From Echinometra lucunter (lineage: Eukaryota > Echinodermata > Echinoidea > Camarodonta > Echinometridae): a stretch of 64,000 nucleotides of DNA. Position numbers and translations under genes: made by a program. The stretch lies in assembly GCA_029962745.1 (NCBI GenBank), contig CM057156.1, forward strand, positions 26,870,421 to 26,934,420, written 5' to 3'. Below the pieces are notes generated by a model, which did no database searches, had not been told where the DNA came from, and saw nothing but the letters and a program-made list of their open reading frames with translations. This document shows positions 51,301 through 60,300 of this stretch, piece by piece (the stretch's first letter is position 1; each line of letters starts with the position of its first letter).

Positions 51301-54300
51301 ACAAATTCCAGAACGCGAATGTCGTCCGGTACTATGTTTTAATTCAAAAGAATATCCTTAAAATGCTTGAAAATCAATGAAATGTATTGGAAATAGTCAG
51401 CTTTATTAATTTCAAAGTATTCCTACTTTGTTGTTACTTTCTTTATATATTTCGCGTTTTTTCATTATGCTGAGGACACGATAAATGTACGGTATGCGTG
51501 TCGGAAATGCTGATTTAATGGTGAGGGAAATACCATGGTATACTTACAAATGGGCTCTGGCTTCTCACAAGGACTCGTCTCGATGTTAAGATTGGAAATT
51601 CGAACAAGACCTAGTTGCTGCAAAAAGCATTGATAAAGCGAAGATAATAATATGAAATGAAACCCATTTCAAAAGGGTTTTTTCTACTTTGATTTAAAAT
51701 CGTTCTCGAAACCTAAAAGAGGAATCCATCCTGAAATATTAATATTTTGTTGATTTAAAAATTTTAAAAATTAACAGAGAAAAATAATGAAACGGATCAA
51801 ATTTTATAAAATAAATCGAAAAAAGTTACGAACTTCTGGCTTTGTAATCAATTAAAGCAATCACGCTAACTTATAACCTTGTGACGTTTCTTCCGCAGTC
51901 CATCTTTATTTGTTCTGTACAGAAAATGTCATAAATTTTCATAACCTTAGTTGTTGATGAAGAGATGGATTTGTTATGTGCAGGGGTTGTGTAAAAACAG
52001 AAGTGCAATGATTACAGATCGGGCAGGTATAATCAAATGCATGTAGATAATAGAAATTGTGGTTTCCTCAGTATAGAGCACAAGAGAGTTCCTGTTGACT
52101 GTTTAGTAATCGTTGCTTCATTCAAAATCTCACCTCAAATTCCTTGGTGACATCCGAATATAACGGGTATGGTTGTGGACGATAGGGTGGAAAGAGACCA
52201 AATTGTCGTTTCTTGCGGGCTAGAACGCGGACGGGTTCCGCTACCTCGACAGCTGGTAGGGGTACGGGGCCCGGTACCCCGAACCCCCCACCATTATTCT
52301 CTGGTTCCACGATCTCGGCTTCTAGGCAAGGACCGTTTAGATCGTCGCGTTCGCTCAACTGGAATTGGTTTAGAAAGCTGACCACCTATGTACAATAGAA
52401 GAATAAGAGGATAGCAAGCAGTGAGCACTGACCTCTTTAATTGTTCCACTTTTCTTGGGGGTCATAATGGAGTGTCTTTTCATATTTGTAGGACAATCCC
52501 CAAGTCATGGTCACCGCAAAAAATTCACAGGTTCCACTTATCAAAACTCCAAGAATCAAAAAAATAATCCCAATATTCCATTAAACACATAGTTACAACA
52601 CAACAATCATTTTTTTTTTCATTTTCAAAATATATGTAGTAATCAATGATAATGGAATATGGAGTGCCATAGTCAGTCTGCGACCTGAAGATTCTTAATA
52701 ATAATGAAAATAGAAATAATAATGATAATGATAACAATAATTTCATTTTTTTTTTCATTTTCATTTATTTGACCATTTAAAATCAACATAGTACATGAAC
52801 ATCATAAAATAAATATCATACAAATCATCCATTAACAAACAAAATAACAATTTAAAAATGGCCAGGACCCAAAAGAAGCAAAACTGCTTATAAACTGGGC
52901 CCTACATAAAAATAAATTACATGTACATTATTAGAATATAGTCTCTACACATACATACACCCATACATACACTCACGTACATACCCATCCTAATACATGT
53001 ACATTCATGCATTAATCCATACACAACCACACACATAGCTCGAGATCATAGAGGAAATAGAACAGGAAAGAGAGTAATACAAGCAAACAAGTAAAAAGAA
53101 AACTTTAGAAGATGAAAGAAATAAGAATCCTACTCAGCCATGGACAACATTTTATCAAATATAAATTTCTTATACATAAATTTAAATCGACTTATCGTAG
53201 TACTGTATCTTATATCGAAATTTAGACTATTCCATTCACGTACCCCAACAGAAGATAAAGAATTATAGAGTAATGTTGAATGACAAAGAGGAATGTGTAA
53301 GTTTTTGCTTTGACGAGTTGGATAATTATGAACTGCAGAATTTGGTTGGAACATACCAATAAAAACAGGCGGTAAAAGGTTCTTGTGAAATTTGAACATG
53401 AATATGGATGTATTAAGCTTTATTAAGTAAATTACAGGAATAATTTTCAGATCTAAAAACAGTGGCAAACTTGGGGATAATAATAATGATAATAATAAAA
53501 TTGACAGTAATATTAATAATGAAAATGGTGATAATAACAAAAATTATAATAATATTTTGCTTTGTGAAGAAAACATTACCTGAAAATTTCATTTAAAAAA
53601 TATGTCGAATGGTTCAAGGAATTGGGAAATGGCTAGCCTGGGGGAAGGGGTAAAATAATCCCGACTACAAGATACCATCATGAGGTTTCATCATTTTGTG
53701 GGGTGCCTTTCAAAAGCCCATTTTATTTACCAGGAGCCCCAGCCGTTTCGCCCCATATTTCCAAAATCCCAGATGAAGGTAAGAAACACATGATCTTACG
53801 TCGGTAGTCTTGATCTGGTTGTCGCCTCCAAGGAGGTGAACGCTCTCATCGACGACTCCGATGGCGCACAGCGAGCCAGGAGTTGCAATGATCTCAATGC
53901 TTGTCCGTGCCCCCGGCTCCAGCTCAGCATTCTGCCCATCCGCCACCTGGATGTGGACCTGATCGAAATCGAACATATAAAACATGTAAGGGCTGGGTTC
54001 GAGACAAAGTGGAAAGCCAGATCGGACTAGGACCGAAATTTCGTTTGAGAAGTATGATATCGATGATGTCACATGCAGGCCGACGTATCAACGGTCCCTT
54101 AGAGGACAAATCCACCAGCCCTCGAGCTAAAATATTGAGTTATCCTCGAGGTAAACTTGCAAAACTTCCAGTGGTCAGTCCGCCCCTCGCGGGGAAAAAA
54201 GGTTAATGATAACTGCAAAACGACTTAGGTGGGCAAGTAAAAAGTGAATAATAAGTAGTTGAAGAATTATAGAGATATCCGGACTACAAACTTCGATATT

Positions 54301-57300
54301 CCTAGCTCAGTTTGCATGCGAAGAGTAATTCGATTTGTTATTAAAGTCTACCTACTCTTATCGAGCAAATAAAGGCGATAACACTGTAAGAACAGTTGCT
54401 TAAAAATCATGAGATCGTTTAAAACATGAACCTACCAACAGTTGGTTAAAAAGATCCCGATATGTTTTACATTTAAAAAAAAAAAAATTACAATTTTTTT
54501 ACAATTTTTTAAAACAACATTTGGTAGGTTCATAATTCAAATAACCTCGTGATTTTTAAACAATTGTTCTAACAGTGAAGGGCATGTGATTGTAGCATAA
54601 CTTTAGAGTGCCCCTTTTCGCACAATGATAGAAAACTGATTGGATACCTGATTTTCGAAAACGGCATTGCTGTGGATTTCTAGACTGTCTGCGATCATTT
54701 CTCCATCATCTAGAATACAGTAGATCAGGAGATCAAGAAGTGGCGTCATGGATGGAGTTAGAACAAAGCTGACGTCATAGACGATGTCGTTTGCAGTCTC
54801 CCGGCGGTCTGCCGCGAAACGGAAATCGCTGATGATGTTGCCTCGGGATACCGCCTGTAATCATGGGATATGTTACTTGGACAGTGCATCATAGAAAATT
54901 CCTGATTTAGGGTTTTTAAATCCAATGCATTATCTTGGAGAAATTCATGGAACATAATTATTTTCAGTTTGTTTGTTTATTCATCAATTGTTTATCTATA
55001 TATTTGATTTTGTCCGTTTCTATACCTTTCTCTCTTACTTGAACACTAATAATGGTAATAAAAGAATAATCTTTAGCCAGATCAAGAGTTAATATCAGAC
55101 TAGGGGTGGGTATACATGGAGAGGGGCGACCGCCTCCAGGGCTTCTTTTTTGTATATATTTTTACAGAGCAATGATTTCTTTTTGGGGGGGGATAGTCTT
55201 AATATGATATGATTCTCTTACAGTCTAATTATCAGTAATATGAGATTTCCCACAGTAACATTTACTCTGTGTTTAAAGTCCCCTAGGACAGGATTAGTGT
55301 TCTGTGTAGTATATAGTTCAGAAAAAAGGAGTTCCTTTGGTGAACATTTACAGATTTAGTGAGCAACAGTCGCGGGAGAATGAGTGTCGAATACAACTCA
55401 CCAGAATTCTTAGGTCACCTTCGCATTCTGTGGTCAAATGGACTCCAAGATTCACTTGATCGCCAGCTTGTGCAGGTTTGACAACGGGTTCAACTTCCAA
55501 GTAGTTGAGTGACGGGGAGTACAGGGGATTCAGTGATTTGAAGCCGATGGGTCGTGAGAGGGTGTACCTTTCGCGATCGTAAGGCAGGTTCTCCTGGTAG
55601 TTCACGGATGTCACCTACAATAATTTAAGATCACAACGCACGTCACATCCTATTCACATTATCCATGTATTCATAAGAGAAGGTTTTAATTCGTTTTTAA
55701 AACAACATCCTTAAGATAAAAAAGAGGTATGAAACGCAAAAGGGGGGTAATCTTACATCACAGCTGATGAAATCTCTACTGTTGAACTCTGAGAAGATTT
55801 CCTCGAATGGTAACCTGACAAAAGCGAGTCCTTCTCCATCGGATGTAGCTTCGAATGGGGAATCAAAACTTGTACACTGTATGAGGAGATCCTCACCAGC
55901 CTTTGGCGAGTTATCTGGATTGGTCACCTCAACCTGATACGAAAAAGAGGGCAGAAAGGAAAAAAGGATCAGGAGTTGAACATGTTGGAAGTGTGGATTT
56001 CATGCCTCGCGGTCTGAGTCGCGACGCGGCACCACTGCCCTTAGGAAACATATAAATCTATATTTTTCTATTGTCCACTCATTCGTGTTAAATGGCTATC
56101 TGGTAGGAGAAATAACTATGAATGCTTGAGCGCATTATCATGATAACCATATCAAAACTATTGCAAAAACTATGATTGCAAGGAGAGCGTTCAAAGTGGA
56201 ATTCTGGACTGCCTTTCATTTCATCAGCCCTTGCACGTGACATATGAATTTGCTTGTATTGAACGATTCCCGCGGTTGTTACCCCGACATTTGCGTTCAA
56301 AATAGAATTCTGGACTGCCTCTCATTTCATCAGCCCTTGCACGTGATATGAATTTGCTTGTATTGAACGATTCTCGTGGTTGCTACCCCGAAATTTGCCC
56401 CAGTGATAATCACTCTTGACTTCGCTTCATCAGCAGTATAAGGTTATAGTTAGGGCTATGGTTACGATTAGGGTTATGAATTAATGATTAGATTTGGTTT
56501 GAGGTTAGGGTTTGAGCCTTTGGGTATATACAGTCTCCGTCGCTGGTTGAAGATGGAGTGTTTCACAAATAACGCATAATATTGCATATAGTAAAACTAA
56601 TTTCACGATTTCGAAAAGTCCAATTTAGTGTAAATCTGATTCATGTTGGCTGGCTAAGTCTGTTCCACGAAGTTGCTCTTTGGGTAAGATGTTATGCATA
56701 ATTTGGTACTTACCCCTGATTTGGACCATTACGCATGATTTTAAGTCAAACTTTAATCCTTGTGAAACACCCCAACGATTCATATAGAACATGTAGAATG
56801 GACAAAGATCAGTTTCAGTGTTGATAATTAAGCACGTGTCATAAAACCCTTGTATTGGGCATTAAACTCGAACTCAAACTCAAATTTAATCATGTATATG
56901 GAGTATGCTTTGGGAAGGAACATGCGAAAATAATTGTGCATCTTTATTTCCCCATCATGCACTAATTTTCCTATGTACACTGATGTATACGTTTAGAATT
57001 TCATTTGTTGTGGTAATTTTCCGTTTTTGCAATGATAAACATAATTATTTTCGCAATAAAAAAAATCGACTATTTTCCAAACGGGTTTTTGTTTCAATGG
57101 AATAGAATGCAGTCATGTTTTAATTGTTATCTAAAGTAAATGGTGACTAACTATTTAAATTCCACCAGTTAACCTAACTTTATAAGATAAAACATGCGTA
57201 ATTGTAGACGTCTTCTGTCACAAATCTGCGTAGAGTAAAAAGAAAAGGTAACCCTTAATCATAAACGGTGTCGCTATCGATGTGTGCAGCAAAAATGAGA

Positions 57301-60300
57301 GAAAATTGTCTTCAAAATTTGAAAACTTAACATTTGCAAACAAAAAAAATACAGTAAGAGAAAAGCCGAACCGGAAAAAAAAACAATTACGAAGTGCCGA
57401 TCACTTGTGTTAACTGAAATATAATCGTTAGAATTGAACGTACTACTGCAAAGTATGGAAGTCCCGGCTTGAAGAAGGAGCTTAATCTGTCGTCAAACCT
57501 CAGCGAAAATGGCGAGAGAGACAGGGACGCAGATCTATCACTCTTAGTCACTGTTTCACCTGTAGAGTTAAAACAAAAATTAAACCCAGTATGACAATGT
57601 TGAATAAATATGAGTATATATTTTCTTTCAAAGGATTCATACACGGATATTAATCAATCAAATGATCAGTCAATGAATTAAAGAGTCAGTAAAATAAATG
57701 AGTAATTTCGGTACTGCAAGAAGCTAAATACAGCCTTACAACTCTTGGAGTAGGATGAAAGTTTGATTTTTTATCTTTCTTTCTATACTTTCTAAATTTG
57801 TACCTGTCGTAAGCATGGTAAGGGGGAGGAATTAAATTAGGAATAAGCATATCAATGCAAGGGCGGTACCATGATGTTTTGATACGGGACAAAATGATGC
57901 ATGGGTGAGATTATATAAGTTTTGAATGAACAAATACCAGAATACGGATATTAAGTAGCTGCATAAACCAGCTCTCGGTTTCACTTATACTCTTCTTTCT
58001 TCTTCTTCGCCCGCATTTTTTTCCTTTTCTCTTTCACTTTTCTTTTTCATTTGAAAATCATAGGGGCAGTCGCCCCTACCCCTCACCCCTGTAGCGCCGC
58101 CCTGTACCAGTGTATACGTTAAAGGGTGCAAGCATGAATGGGTCATTGGTATCATGGGGCGTGGGCAAGATGCTACTCGGAAAATGAGATTTGAATCTGC
58201 AGGGCCACTGATTAGAGGGACGGTGGTGGAGGGTGTCTCCCAATTTTTAGATCTTTCTCAATTTTTAGATCTTCTTTTTTAATCCTTATGCCCTTTTCCC
58301 TTACCTCTCTATTCTTCATTTCCTTTCCTTTTGTCATCTTCACTCAATGAGGAGGGAAGGGGTGTGCCCCCGTGCTCCCCGTAACTAACCCACCTTTTTC
58401 CTCATAATAGATGGAAGTATAACAAGATAAAAACTACTTCCGAAAGATCAACTCAAATGCAATCTCAAAAGTCTATTGTACTCCCGGATTGTACTGCCCA
58501 TACAAATCATGTTCAGATTATGTAATAAGCCACTGTAAAGTCAGCACATTTCTAAGGGTGACAGATATGGCTAATGACGTTGCCTTTTGCTAGGTTCCCA
58601 CTGTCGTGCGACTTGTCACGAACGCCACGATTGACCATTCGTAGCTGATCGTGGAACTTTCACGTTTGGGGCAGCGTTGCCCTTTCCCATTTTGCCTCTA
58701 GTACCCTTGGGTGGCATTTCTCAAAGGCTCCAAATCGTTACAGATCACGGGAGATCGTACGATCCCAGTATAGAGCTCAATGCGTTTGTCTTTTCAAAGG
58801 TTGATTCCGATAACCACGATTCCAAAGTACGATTAGATGCGATCTGTCGCACTTTGATACGATCTGATGCGATGATCACGTTCGACAATTAATCGTATTG
58901 ATCGCAGAAAATTTTTGAACCGTCAAAAAAATTTGTACGATCAACAAGACTGCCATGATTGACCTCAAGATCTGATGAGATCTGATATGATCACCACGAT
59001 TACTCCACTATTAAGACCGCGATTTCAATCGTGGCGCTAATCGTGATAGTGGGGACACAGCCTAAAGTTGATTTTTCGAAAGTAGTTTTTATCGTGTTGT
59101 ATTGTGAATCGTCATCCGAAGGGTTACCTGTAGCAGTTTCTGTGAAGGTGGCGTCAATTTCCAAGCTGGTACTATACGCGTTGAACCTTCTCGATGTAAG
59201 CTCTAAAAGGCTAAGATCAACTTCAACCACAGCACATCCGTCGGCATTAGTTTCCTGGTTGTTAAATAAATACATAAAGTATGAATCCAATAATATGGCC
59301 AGGATGGCAAAATATTGAGTGATTGACAATATTTTACTCGTCTGCAGTTGTTTGGAAGCAAGTGCCTACCTCCAATATTTCTTTTATACATTTTGTATAA
59401 ATATATATCTTGACGAGCACATGCGCCAAAACAATTCTGTGATCAATAAGTTACGATTCAAGGTCGTCGAGAGGTCAGCGAAGGCTCAGTCAATAAAACT
59501 TTCGATTTCTTTGTGTAACTACCTTTAAATACCATCAGTGTATATCATTGTCTAAAGCTGAAAAGTGCTCATCATGGCCAATGTCCCAGGAAAATACATG
59601 TCCTGTACAGAAACCGATCAGCTAATGGGTTAAAGCGTCACAGTTAATGTTCACCGTACCCCTCGCCTAAAATACCAAATCTGGACCTGTTTACTAACTT
59701 TATGCATACTTGTTGAACAAATTCTTTCCTAGACAACTGGGAAGCTTGTCAGAGGCAAACTGGATTCCTCCCATTTAGATGAAATTATGCGTAACAGTTG
59801 AACTGAATAGTTGGTAACCAAGGGGTCTGAAGAGAAACGAGCATAAATTGGAATATATTACCAATCCTTGTTCTATCAACGTACCGGTATGGAGAACGAG
59901 AGAACTTCTCTGGAGGTCCGAGTTCTTGTCCTATAGTCGTACCGCCCGCCTCCAGCTGTTACGTTTAGTTCAACAGAGCCTTGAACAGGTTTGCCATAAG
60001 TGTAACTATAAAATGCAAGAGGACAATACTTAATGAAAGTCAGTCTGCATGACACAGCAAAATTGGTGTTATGCTTTCAAAATATAGCTCGTGCAGCATG
60101 TATCAACATGGCCATTCAGTGTACCATAGTTATCAGCTACGGTTCAATCCATATTTCACTACTGGCATTACTCGGATCCATTCCCGGGATCCATTAACCC
60201 TCCAAAATTAATCATCATCATCGCCACTTCCACCACAATTAGCAGCAGCAGCAACAGCTGAAGTTCTAGAATTACATTTAGTTCATGACTATCACAGTCC

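Noticed and set aside
52169..52398. Arg/Pro-rich plus-strand frames
   Set aside because: Antisense shadows of the bait-region exon.
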